From assembly GCA_005881055.1 (NCBI GenBank), contig VBHW01000136.1, positions 3,380 through 9,928 on the forward strand: a DNA stretch of 6,549 bases, in the 5' to 3' direction. Shown here piece after piece: positions 1 to 4,964 of this stretch. The DNA is from Chloroflexota bacterium. GTDB lineage: Bacteria; Chloroflexota; Limnocylindria; Limnocylindrales; CSP1-4. The first letter of the stretch is position 1. Each line of letters begins with the position of its first letter. The notes beneath the pieces are model-generated. The model made no database searches, was not told the DNA's origin, and saw only the letters and a program-made list of their open reading frames with translations. The translations under genes and the position numbers were made by a program.

Positions 1-78
1 AGAAGCGGCAGGTCCTGACGTGCATGCGGCGAAGGCGACGGCGACGATACCGAGGGTGAGCGGGCGAGATGTCCGCAT
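1..78 (-). CDS. N-terminus of a probable lipoprotein (partial, runs off left edge)
   Basis: Only the first 26 codons are present, read leftward from an ATG at 78-76. The translation is a lipoprotein-type signal peptide: arginines at residues 2 and 5, a hydrophobic core at residues 7-17 (LTLGIVAVAFA), then FAAC with the candidate lipidated cysteine at residue 19, followed by a small polar stretch (TSGPAAS). A GAGGAG ribosome-binding site lies at 94-89, 10 nt before this ATG, which is why I prefer it over an in-frame ATG at 96-94 that has no such site. The mature protein would be exported by Sec, lipid-anchored and exposed outside the membrane. Its function cannot be told because the mature domain lies outside the window; substrate-binding lipoproteins are one common possibility. 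It is divergent from udgX. Phe at lipobox position -3 is less usual than Leu. Confidence 0.72.
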   Translation of the reverse strand, partial: MRTSRPLTLGIVAVAFAACTSGPAAS

Positions 79-181
79 GAGTCGTGAGCTCCTCATGTGC
101 GACGGAAGGACGCGCGGCAGACGACACGAAACGCTGATCGTGCCAGGCCGCAGACGCCGCGGGGCCGCTCCGGGTTCCCCG

Positions 182-195
182 CCGTCCGCGGACGG
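182..195. promoter_or_regulatory. 14-bp perfect palindrome in the divergent lipoprotein/udgX control region
   Basis: CCGTCCGCGGACGG reads identically on both strands. It lies about midway between the divergent lipoprotein and udgX starts. It may be an operator, but G+C-rich palindromes also arise by chance in DNA of this composition, and no regulator can be named. Confidence 0.3.
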
Positions 196-222
196 TCGCG
201 GCGACCCTCCTGACGCTGTCGG

Positions 223-265
223 CGGGTTGCAACCCGACATGCGGCGGCGACGCTTGGGTCGCAAC
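223..265. promoter_or_regulatory. Candidate operator pair upstream of udgX (palindrome plus imperfect copy)
   Basis: Positions 223-236 are the perfect palindrome CGGGTTGCAACCCG. The 10-mer GGGTTGCAAC within it (224-233) recurs as GGGTCGCAAC at 256-265, one mismatch, exactly 32 bp downstream, close to three helical turns, so both copies would lie on the same face of the DNA. The second copy overlaps the candidate -35 element of udgX. This is the arrangement expected for a repressor or activator binding cooperatively, but the regulator is unknown; the site does not look like the actinobacterial LexA box (GAAC-N4-GTTC). Confidence 0.35.
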
Positions 266-282
266 GATGCCATGGATAGGAT
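254..282 (+). promoter_or_regulatory. Candidate promoter of udgX
   Basis: A TTGGGT -35-like hexamer (254-259, matching TTG of TTGACA) is followed after exactly 17 bp by TAGGAT (277-282, four of six to TATAAT). Transcription would begin about 7-8 nt further on, at or next to the ATG at 291, giving an mRNA with essentially no leader. It would exclude the upstream in-frame ATG at 267 as the start. Confidence 0.45.
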
Positions 283-290
283 CGGGCACG

Positions 291-998
291 ATGCCACCCG
301 GCGATCGCCCCTCGCTCGCCGACCCGGCGACGGAGCTGGGTGCCGAGGCGTTCCTACCGGCCCAACGAACGCTGCCCGCACTTCGAGCGGCCGCGGCCGG
401 CTGCCGAGGGTGCAGCCTGTGGGAGAAGGCGACGCAGACCGTCTTCGGCGCCGGGCCCGTCCCGGCCGCGCTCATGCTCGTCGGCGAGCAGCCGGGCGAC
501 CGCGAAGACATCGTCGGGGATCCGTTCGTCGGTCCGGCTGGCCGAGTCCTCGATCAGGCGCTCGCCGAGGCGGGTATCGACCGCGAGCGGATCTTCGTAA
601 CGAACGTCGTGAAGCATTTCAAATGGCGCCCGAGCGGCAAGCGCCGCCTGCACGAGCGCCCGAGTCGTGCGGAGGTCCGGGCCTGCCGGCCCTGGCTCGA
701 GGCCGAGCTCGGCCTGGTGCAGCCCGACGTCATGGTGCTCCTCGGGGCGACGGCGGCCCAGGCCGTCATTGGCCCGGACTTCCGCGTCACCACGTCCCGC
801 GGCCGGGTCATGCCATCGCCGATGGGCGTCCCGGCTCTCGCGACGATCCACCCGTCGGCCGTCCTGCGGATGGCCACCGCCCAGGAACGGCGCGCGGCGC
901 TCGAGTCGCTCGCGGCCGACCTTGCCGTGGCCGCGGAGGCGTCGGTCAGACGGCCTCGCGAACGAGGTCGATCAACCGTTCCCGTCGCGCGTCGCTGA
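291..998 (+). CDS. udgX: UdgX-type uracil-DNA glycosylase
   Basis: A 235-residue protein of the uracil-DNA glycosylase superfamily, related to the Fe-S family 4 enzymes. It removes uracil from DNA; characterised UdgX members then stay covalently bound to the abasic site through a histidine in a KRRIH loop. Seen here: CRGC at residues 38-41 (Fe-S ligands), GEQPGD at 65-70 (active-site water motif), PFVGPAG at 78-84, TNVVKHFKW at 104-112, the hallmark loop KRRLH at 117-121 with His121 as the presumed crosslinking residue, Cys132 in RACRPWL, and HPSAVLR at 187-193. Ile is replaced by Leu inside the loop. At the position of a family 4 Fe-S cysteine there is His109 (VVKHF). The ATG at 291 is chosen over 267 because a TAGGAT box lies 8 nt upstream of 291. 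The last 20 or so Arg-rich residues lie beyond the fold and overlap the convergent gene. The family is not in doubt; activity is inferred. Confidence 0.93.
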   Translation: MPPGDRPSLADPATELGAEAFLPAQRTLPALRAAAAGCRGCSLWEKATQTVFGAGPVPAALMLVGEQPGDREDIVGDPFVGPAGRVLDQALAEAGIDRERIFVTNVVKHFKWRPSGKRRLHERPSRAEVRACRPWLEAELGLVQPDVMVLLGATAAQAVIGPDFRVTTSRGRVMPSPMGVPALATIHPSAVLRMATAQERRAALESLAADLAVAAEASVRRPRERGRSTVPVARR

Positions 999-1734
999 GG
1001 GTGCGTTGCGGCGGCAACGCCGCCAGCCACGGGCCGATCTGGTCGCGGGCGATCACCGCGCACGTCGCGGTCCGCTGGATCGATTCGTCGGACGACACGA
1101 GCGCGGCGTGCACCTTGACGAGGAAGTCGTTGTCCTCCGCCGCGATCCACCGTCGGACCGCCTCCGCGTCACGTGTCACTCGCTCGAGCGGGTTCTCCAT
1201 CGGCACCCACTTCCGGTCCATGCGCACTTCCCAGCGGGTTCCGTTGTGGCGGGAGGCGTGCGCCGGCGGGGCGGGCTGCAGGAGCGCGACGCCGTGCGGC
1301 CCGATGACGATCTCCGGCACGCGGCGTCCGTCGGGTAGATGGACGTTTGGCGCGACGAGATACTCGGGGCCGAGGCGCCCCGACAGCGTGGTCGATCCCG
1401 GTCTGCGGCGGAGGTACGCGAGACTCTCGGTCGTCGCAGCCAGCCGCGCCAGCCCGATGACGATGCATGCGCCCGGCGCTGTCAGCGCGAACGCCCATGC
1501 GGTGATCCCGGCAGCCATCTGGCCAGGCGTCGGGCGGACGGGCATCTCGAAGCCGCGCATCAGCGGGGTGGCGAAGGCGAGCCACGCGAGTGCGATTCCC
1601 GCGACGAGCACCACCGCGCCGGCGATGCCGCCCAGCACCACCCGCACGACCGTCGTTGGGTGCGGGCGCCGGGCACGTCGAGGCAAGAGCACCTGCATGG
1701 GGACAGCATCGCGATCGCCCGGGTCCAACGCCAT
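946..1734 (-). CDS. Two-helix membrane protein with degenerate NERD-like domain
   Basis: A 262-residue protein. Residues 17-23 are Arg-rich; helices at about 29-54 and 72-97 form a membrane hairpin joined by a short outer loop; residues 105-262 should be cytoplasmic (RRR at 109-111). The soluble part resembles the NERD (nuclease-related) domain: a strand-turn segment VPEIVIGPHGVALLQPAP at 139-156 aligns with the NERD pattern EIDHxVxGPxGVFxIExK, and NPLERVTRDAEAVRRWI at 181-197 matches the usual following helix. The family's Asp (EID), Glu and Lys (ExK) appear replaced (Pro140, Gln153, Ala155), so nuclease activity looks lost; it may be structural or DNA/nucleotide-binding. This assignment is by motif recall only. 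The ATG at 1734 is the first after an in-frame stop (TAG at 1763-1761) and has no clear ribosome-binding site; Met13 (1698) is an alternative. The gene is convergent with udgX, overlapping it by 53 bp. Confidence 0.72.
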   Translation of the reverse strand: MALDPGDRDAVPMQVLLPRRARRPHPTTVVRVVLGGIAGAVVLVAGIALAWLAFATPLMRGFEMPVRPTPGQMAAGITAWAFALTAPGACIVIGLARLAATTESLAYLRRRPGSTTLSGRLGPEYLVAPNVHLPDGRRVPEIVIGPHGVALLQPAPPAHASRHNGTRWEVRMDRKWVPMENPLERVTRDAEAVRRWIAAEDNDFLVKVHAALVSSDESIQRTATCAVIARDQIGPWLAALPPQRTLSDARRERLIDLVREAV

Positions 1735-1933
1735 GGCGCATTCGGCTGCGAGCGGCCGGGACTAGGGGCCCACGGGGCTTCCGCGGAGGTGCGCGGACGA
1801 CGGTTCCTCCGGGCACCTCCCGGGACCGCTGGTCCGCGTTAGGGGGTAAACCCGTACCATTGCGGTCCCGCTCCGCCCGCCAGCATGCTCCCGGCAACAC
1901 CGGAACCATGTCCGGTGCCCGGAGGGCTGGTTC
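1735..1933. promoter_or_regulatory. Divergent control region; 5' leader with hairpin before the TTG-started gene
   Basis: This 199-bp gap separates two divergent genes. A possible plus-strand -10 box, TACCAT, lies at 1855-1860 without a clear -35. A 10-bp near-palindrome GGGTAAACCC is at 1844-1853. A hairpin with 7-bp perfect arms (CACCGGA 1898-1904, TCCGGTG 1911-1917, 6-nt loop) ends 3 nt before the ribosome-binding site, and could tune its access. No promoter was recognised for the minus-strand gene. Confidence 0.3.
1921..1926 (+). promoter_or_regulatory. Ribosome-binding site that fixes a TTG start
   Basis: GGAGGG lies 7 nt before the TTG at 1934, ideal Shine-Dalgarno spacing. No ATG, GTG or other TTG exists in frame between this TTG and the upstream in-frame stop (TAA at 1847-1849), so the TTG is the earliest possible start in the frame. 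Confidence 0.8.
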
Positions 1934-3388
1934 TTGCCGTTCGCCCAACTCATCGCGCGAAACGCCGCCGCCCGGGCGTACTTGGCGGCGCCGATCGCGG
2001 CAATGTCGTCGCCCTGGCCGGGGCCCGCCGCTGCCGTCACCGGCCCCACGAAGCTCCTGAACCCGGCCGTGTCGCCGCGCTCGGGATCGACCGCGACGAC
2101 GATCACGTTCACCGTCACCTACCGCAACCGCGAGGGGAGCGCACCGGCAACCGTGCGCGTGGTAATCGGTGGGACGGCGCATGCGATGCGCCCCGCGTCG
2201 TCAGGTAGTGACTACAAGTCGGGCGTGCGGTTCCGGGTCGCCCTTCGCCTGCCGGCCGGGACGCACAAGGTGACGTTCAGCGCTGCGGACGCCCGCAAGT
2301 TCACCGACTCGATCGGTGGCGGCTCGGTGTCGATCTCACGGTCGACGTCCGGTGGCGGCTCGACCGACGAGACCGGCGGCTCGAGCGGCTCCGGCGGAAG
2401 TGGCGGTTCCGGCGGAAGTGGCGGCTCCGGCGGAAGTGGCGGCGCCGGCGAAGGTTCGGCCGGCGCCGGCGAAGGTTCGGCCGGCGACGGCGGCTCCGCG
2501 AGCGGAACGCTCGACGGAGGCAGCGTCACGAGCGACCCTGCCGACCCGACCGGATCGGCGGCTGGAGCGTCCCGGGTGCACCGGCCCGACGGTCCTGCGG
2601 GCGTCGACGAGCCCGCTCCCGCGGAGTTCGTGGCCGGCACGGTCGGGGCACCCATCGCGGCGGAGCCCGACGCCGTGCCCGGCGTCCAGTCGTCGGGCGG
2701 AGGCGGGCGCGTCCCGTGGGCGGACTCGCCGGGTGCTCGGTTGCTGGACGCCCTCGGCTCGACCGGGGTCGACCCGCGCGAGCGCATCCTCGTCGCGCTC
2801 CTCTCGACGACGGCGACGACCGTCGCAGCCATGGCGTTCCTGTTCGGCAAGCGGCGCCGTGACGGCGAGCAGCCCGAGCCCGACGCCGTGCTCGCGGCGA
2901 GCGCGGCAGCACTCGCGGTCGCGCCGGCTGCCGGCCTCGTTCTCGAGGGCTCGTCCGGCACCGACGAATCCGCAATGCCGCGCTGGCGCCGGCCGTCGCT
3001 CCTGGCCGCCCGCAAGTCCGACCCGCTGCGCATGGAGTCGGAAGAGATCCGGCTGAGCTTCGACTCGGGGGTCGTGAACCCCGTCGACGGCCACGAGCGC
3101 CGCCGCATCCGCTACCGCGTCGTCCGCCTGCTGGACGCCCCGGACGAGCTCCGATCGCAGGAGATCGGCCTGCTCGACCAGGGGGACGAGGTCCAGCTGC
3201 TCCAGCGGTCGGGCTCGTTCTGGCTCGTGCTCTGCCCCGACGGCAGCCAGGGCTGGCTCCATCGCATGACGCTCGGCGACGTCGTCGAGTCGTGGTCCCC
3301 CAACGCCGGTCGGACGTTCCCCGAAGCGACCGACGAGATCGACAGCGACGTCCTCGCCGCCTACCTGCGGGTGCGCAACCAGCCCTGA
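1934..3388 (+). CDS. Membrane-anchored Ig-like / Gly-Ser linker / SH3b-like protein
   Basis: A 484-residue protein, not a named gene. In order: an N-terminal segment without a clear signal peptide (1-38); an Ig/fibronectin-like beta domain (about 40-135; phrases TITFTVTYRN and RLPAGTHKVTFSA are typical of surface Ig-like modules with SPxSGS starts); a low-complexity Gly/Ser/Ala linker (about 140-195) built on tandem repeats; a Pro/Ala-rich acidic stretch; a hydrophobic helix at 285-304 followed by KRRR (306-309); a second, weaker Ala-rich hydrophobic stretch at 318-337; and a C-terminal SH3b-like barrel (about 390-450, with GDEVQLLQRSGSFWLVLCPDG and GWLH). If both helices cross the membrane, the KRRR loop is inside and both the Ig-like and SH3b-like ends are outside, fitting a wall-contact or adhesion role. 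If only the first crosses, the SH3b part is cytoplasmic. How the N-terminus is exported without a signal peptide is unclear. The start is TTG with a strong ribosome-binding site. Confidence 0.82.
   Translation: MPFAQLIARNAAARAYLAAPIAAMSSPWPGPAAAVTGPTKLLNPAVSPRSGSTATTITFTVTYRNREGSAPATVRVVIGGTAHAMRPASSGSDYKSGVRFRVALRLPAGTHKVTFSAADARKFTDSIGGGSVSISRSTSGGGSTDETGGSSGSGGSGGSGGSGGSGGSGGAGEGSAGAGEGSAGDGGSASGTLDGGSVTSDPADPTGSAAGASRVHRPDGPAGVDEPAPAEFVAGTVGAPIAAEPDAVPGVQSSGGGGRVPWADSPGARLLDALGSTGVDPRERILVALLSTTATTVAAMAFLFGKRRRDGEQPEPDAVLAASAAALAVAPAAGLVLEGSSGTDESAMPRWRRPSLLAARKSDPLRMESEEIRLSFDSGVVNPVDGHERRRIRYRVVRLLDAPDELRSQEIGLLDQGDEVQLLQRSGSFWLVLCPDGSQGWLHRMTLGDVVESWSPNAGRTFPEATDEIDSDVLAAYLRVRNQP
2387..2482 (+). 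repeat. In-frame tandem repeats coding the Gly-rich linker
   Basis: Three 18-bp units (2387-2404, 2405-2422, 2423-2440; GGCTCCGGCGGAAGTGGC with one C/T change in the middle unit) code GSGGSG three times. They are followed directly by two identical 21-bp units (2441-2461 and 2462-2482), each coding GAGEGSA. All lengths are multiples of three and the array sits at residues 152-183 of the membrane protein. Near-identity at DNA level suggests recent slippage or copy-number change; linker length may vary between strains. Confidence 0.93.
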
Positions 3389-3405
3389 CGTCAGCCCTGG
3401 TTGCG
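3374..3405. terminator. Bidirectional inverted repeat spanning two convergent stop codons
   Basis: Nine-base perfect arms CGCAACCAG (3374-3382) and CTGGTTGCG (3397-3405) flank a 14-nt centre holding the smaller palindrome TGACGTCA (3387-3394). Both stop codons (3386-3388 plus, 3393-3391 minus) lie inside. It could form a hairpin in either transcript and stop both, but there is no U-tract after it on either side, so intrinsic termination is only possible, not shown. Confidence 0.45.
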
Positions 3406-4302
3406 GAGGACCAGGATGTGCTGGTGGGCGATGTTCGGGACGAACGACTTCGGGTAACCGTACGGCCGCAGCCGCGTGCCGGCCTGGTACCAGATGAGGT
3501 CGCCCTTCGGGACGAGCCCGACGGCTGACGCGCGTCCGGCGAGATCGGCGCCCGTGAAGAAGTAGCGACCGTCCTGATACGCGTCGCGCACGATGAGGCA
3601 CGCATACCCGCCCGGACGGAGCACGCGCCGGACCTGTCCGAGGACGGTGGCCATCCGGTCGAGGAACTCCCCGTAGTCGGCGCTGTTGGCGAGGTCGGCC
3701 GGGTCGCTGCTCACCATGGCGTAGTCGGTACGCCGGTTGGCATGTGTCTCGGCGAGCGGCCCACCCGCCATCGTCAGCGGCAGCTGCACGTTGTACGGCG
3801 GATCGGTCGCGACGAAGTCGACCGACTCGTCGGCGAGCGCCGGCAGGAGGACGAGGGCATCGCCCTGCCGAAGCTCACAGCCCGACGGATCGAACGATCG
3901 TGCGCCGCCAGGATCCGCCGTGCCGAGGTCCGCCAGGACCGGACCGGCGCCATCGCGTTCGTCCGCGAGCTCGCGGACGACCCGCTCGTAGATCGCGACC
4001 CAGCGCGGGTCGAGCTCGACGCCGAGCGCGCGTCGCGGCCCCCGCGCGATCGCGGCCCCGAGGAGCGTGCCGCCGACCCCGGCGAACGGATCCAGCACGA
4101 GCTCGCCCGTCCGGCTGAAGAACTTGATGAGGCGGGCCATCAGGCGCGGCGGCTTGTTCGCGCCGTGGCCCTTGCGCAGCGCGTGGCCGAGCTCGGACGG
4201 GTAGGCCGTCGTCCAGACGGACTTCGTGAAGTACAGCCACTCCTCGCCGGTCAGCTCGTTGAGCGTGTTCGCCGGGTGCGGTTCGCGGCGGCCGGCCGTC
4301 AT
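3391..4302 (-). CDS. Orphan N6-adenine/N4-cytosine DNA methyltransferase, permuted motif order
   Basis: A 303-residue S-adenosylmethionine-dependent amino-methyltransferase (N6_N4_Mtase type). Motifs in order: KPPRLMARLIKFF (50-62, motif X-like), LDPFAGVGGT (70-79, motif I, cofactor binding), GVELDP (94-99, motif II), RQGDAL (145-150), TDPPYN (166-171, catalytic motif IV), VLRPGGYACLIVRD (227-240) and a final HQHILVLR strand (293-300). The DPPY form favours adenine N6 over cytosine N4. In common beta-class enzymes DPPY precedes the X/I block; here X/I comes first, so the domain is circularly permuted, as in gamma-like enzymes. The N-terminal WLYFTKSVWTTAYP segment is a further signature of this subfamily. 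No restriction nuclease or specificity subunit is adjacent, so it looks like a solitary methyltransferase, though an RNA substrate is not excluded. There is no Shine-Dalgarno; a TAGGCT box 6 nt before the ATG suggests a leaderless mRNA. Confidence 0.88.
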   Translation of the reverse strand: MTAGRREPHPANTLNELTGEEWLYFTKSVWTTAYPSELGHALRKGHGANKPPRLMARLIKFFSRTGELVLDPFAGVGGTLLGAAIARGPRRALGVELDPRWVAIYERVVRELADERDGAGPVLADLGTADPGGARSFDPSGCELRQGDALVLLPALADESVDFVATDPPYNVQLPLTMAGGPLAETHANRRTDYAMVSSDPADLANSADYGEFLDRMATVLGQVRRVLRPGGYACLIVRDAYQDGRYFFTGADLAGRASAVGLVPKGDLIWYQAGTRLRPYGYPKSFVPNIAHQHILVLRNQG

Positions 4303-4308
4303 GGGATG

Positions 4309-4314
4309 AGCCTA
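4309..4314 (-). promoter_or_regulatory. Candidate -10 box of the methyltransferase gene (leaderless)
   Basis: TAGGCT on the minus strand (4314 to 4309) fits the TANNNT pattern and ends 6 nt before the ATG at 4302, so transcription would start on or beside the start codon. No ribosome-binding site and no clear -35 are seen. Confidence 0.42.
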
Positions 4315-4338
4315 GCAGCGCGGCTCCGCCAGAAAGGG

Positions 4339-4370
4339 ACGGACCCCCGGTGAGGGGACCGGGGGTCCGT
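4339..4370 (-). terminator. Strong hairpin, probable terminator of the DUF4383 gene
   Basis: Thirteen-base perfect arms ACGGACCCCCGGT (4339-4351) and ACCGGGGGTCCGT (4358-4370) with a 6-nt loop. In the minus-strand transcript the stem is followed by CCCUUUCU, a short weak U-run, consistent with an intrinsic terminator 57 nt beyond the DUF4383 stop codon. It separates that gene from the methyltransferase promoter. Confidence 0.7.
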
Positions 4371-4383
4371 GGGGAGAGTCGGA

Positions 4384-4409
4384 GGCGCCCGATCCCCAGG
4401 TCGGGCGCC
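4384..4409 (-). terminator. Second hairpin after the DUF4383 gene
   Basis: Nine-base perfect arms GGCGCCCGA (4384-4392) and TCGGGCGCC (4401-4409) with an 8-nt loop, 17 nt after the DUF4383 stop. It has no U-tract, so it may be an RNA 3'-end stabiliser or pausing hairpin working together with the stronger stem at 4339-4370. Confidence 0.5.
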
Positions 4410-4426
4410 GGAGGAGGGAGGCTGGG

Positions 4427-4825
4427 TCAGTGGGCCATCGCGGTGGTGCTCGCGCGGCCAATGAGGCCGACGCCGACGGACACGATGCCCACACCGAAGT
4501 GGAGTGCGTGATCGGCCAGGCTCACCGGGTAGAGCAGGCCGAAGAGATCCGGGCTGACGACGAGGGCGGCGAACACGATGAGATAGAAGACGCCGAAGGC
4601 GATCGTCCCGGCCGCTTGCCGCGCGCCGGTCAGCTCGAACGCGACGAAGAGGGCGACCAGGCCGGTCACGATGTGGATGGCGTTGTGGTTGGCGCCGGTG
4701 ATGAAGATCGGGTTGGCCGCCGGGTCGCCGACGATCGGGTTCGCGACGAACCCGAGCAGCCCGACGACGACGAGCACGACTCCGACGAGCGCCATGTAGC
4801 CCTTCGTCAGCGCATTCGGCTGCAT
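4427..4825 (-). CDS. DUF4383 family four-helix membrane protein
   Basis: A 132-residue protein with four predicted membrane helices at about 9-28, 49-66, 70-90 and 104-123, matching the layout of the DUF4383 family, whose function is unknown. Polar residues are embedded at the start of helices 2 and 4: ANHNAIHIVTG (45-55, His51) and ADHALHFGVG (104-113, His106 and His109). They are the sort of positions that might bind a metal, haem or protons, but nothing in the window proves this. The open frame extends much further upstream, but the ATG at 4825 is clearly the start: AAGGAGG (4839-4833) lies 7 nt before it, and the family's N-terminus begins here. An 18-bp palindrome covers that ribosome-binding site, and two hairpins follow the stop. 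The gene is divergent from the ATPase gene. Confidence 0.85.
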   Translation of the reverse strand: MQPNALTKGYMALVGVVLVVVGLLGFVANPIVGDPAANPIFITGANHNAIHIVTGLVALFVAFELTGARQAAGTIAFGVFYLIVFAALVVSPDLFGLLYPVSLADHALHFGVGIVSVGVGLIGRASTTAMAH

Positions 4826-4832
4826 CGGTCTC

Positions 4833-4852
4833 CCTCCTTCCGGCCGGAAGGA
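4833..4852 (-). promoter_or_regulatory. Ribosome-binding site overlapped by an 18-bp perfect palindrome
   Basis: The DUF4383 Shine-Dalgarno AAGGAGG (4839 to 4833) shares five of its seven bases with the perfect palindrome TCCTTCCGGCCGGAAGGA (4835-4852). In RNA this can fold into a 7-bp stem with a 4-nt loop, whose distal arm holds part of the ribosome-binding site. As DNA it could equally be a dimeric repressor site. Both would give repression of the DUF4383 gene. Confidence 0.5.
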
Positions 4853-4953
4853 CCGGTCGTGCTGCCGGGTGATACGCAGGAGGGGCGCCGCTGGATGAAC
4901 GGCGGCGTGCGGCCGATCCGCGGAGGCCGGCCGGTCGGCGCCGCGCATGGCCC

Positions 4954-4959
4954 TAGAAT
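4954..4959 (+). promoter_or_regulatory. Candidate -10 box of the ATPase gene (leaderless)
   Basis: TAGAAT matches TATAAT at five of six bases and ends 5 nt before the ATG at 4965, the spacing expected when the transcript starts on the start codon. No -35 match is seen at the usual distance, and no ribosome-binding site lies close to the ATG. Confidence 0.5.
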
Positions 4960-4964
4960 GGCTC

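Noticed and set aside
267..290. Upstream ATG at 267 as the udgX start
   Set aside because: It would lie upstream of the TAGGAT box, adds only eight non-conserved residues and has no ribosome-binding site; it stays possible if that promoter is not real.
20..1765. A 581-codon plus-strand open frame across the left third
   Set aside because: It covers udgX in another frame and the NERD-like gene antisense; its translation is Arg/Pro/Gly-rich without domains, as expected for shadow frames in high-G+C DNA.
1169..2182. Long minus-strand open frame
   Set aside because: Arg/Ala-rich shadow of the NERD-like gene and of the start of the Ig-like gene; no recognisable domain.
2387..2482. Possible CRISPR-like array
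   Set aside because: Units abut directly with no spacers, lengths are multiples of three, and they code a Gly/Ser linker in frame.
2336..3605. Two long minus-strand open frames opposite the Ig/SH3b-like gene
   Set aside because: Composition is low-complexity Arg/Ala/Pro; the plus frame has recognisable domains and a strong ribosome-binding site.
3391..4302. Complete restriction-modification or phage-defence system around the methyltransferase
   Set aside because: Neighbours are a surface-type membrane protein and a DUF4383 protein; no nuclease, helicase or specificity subunit is visible within the window.
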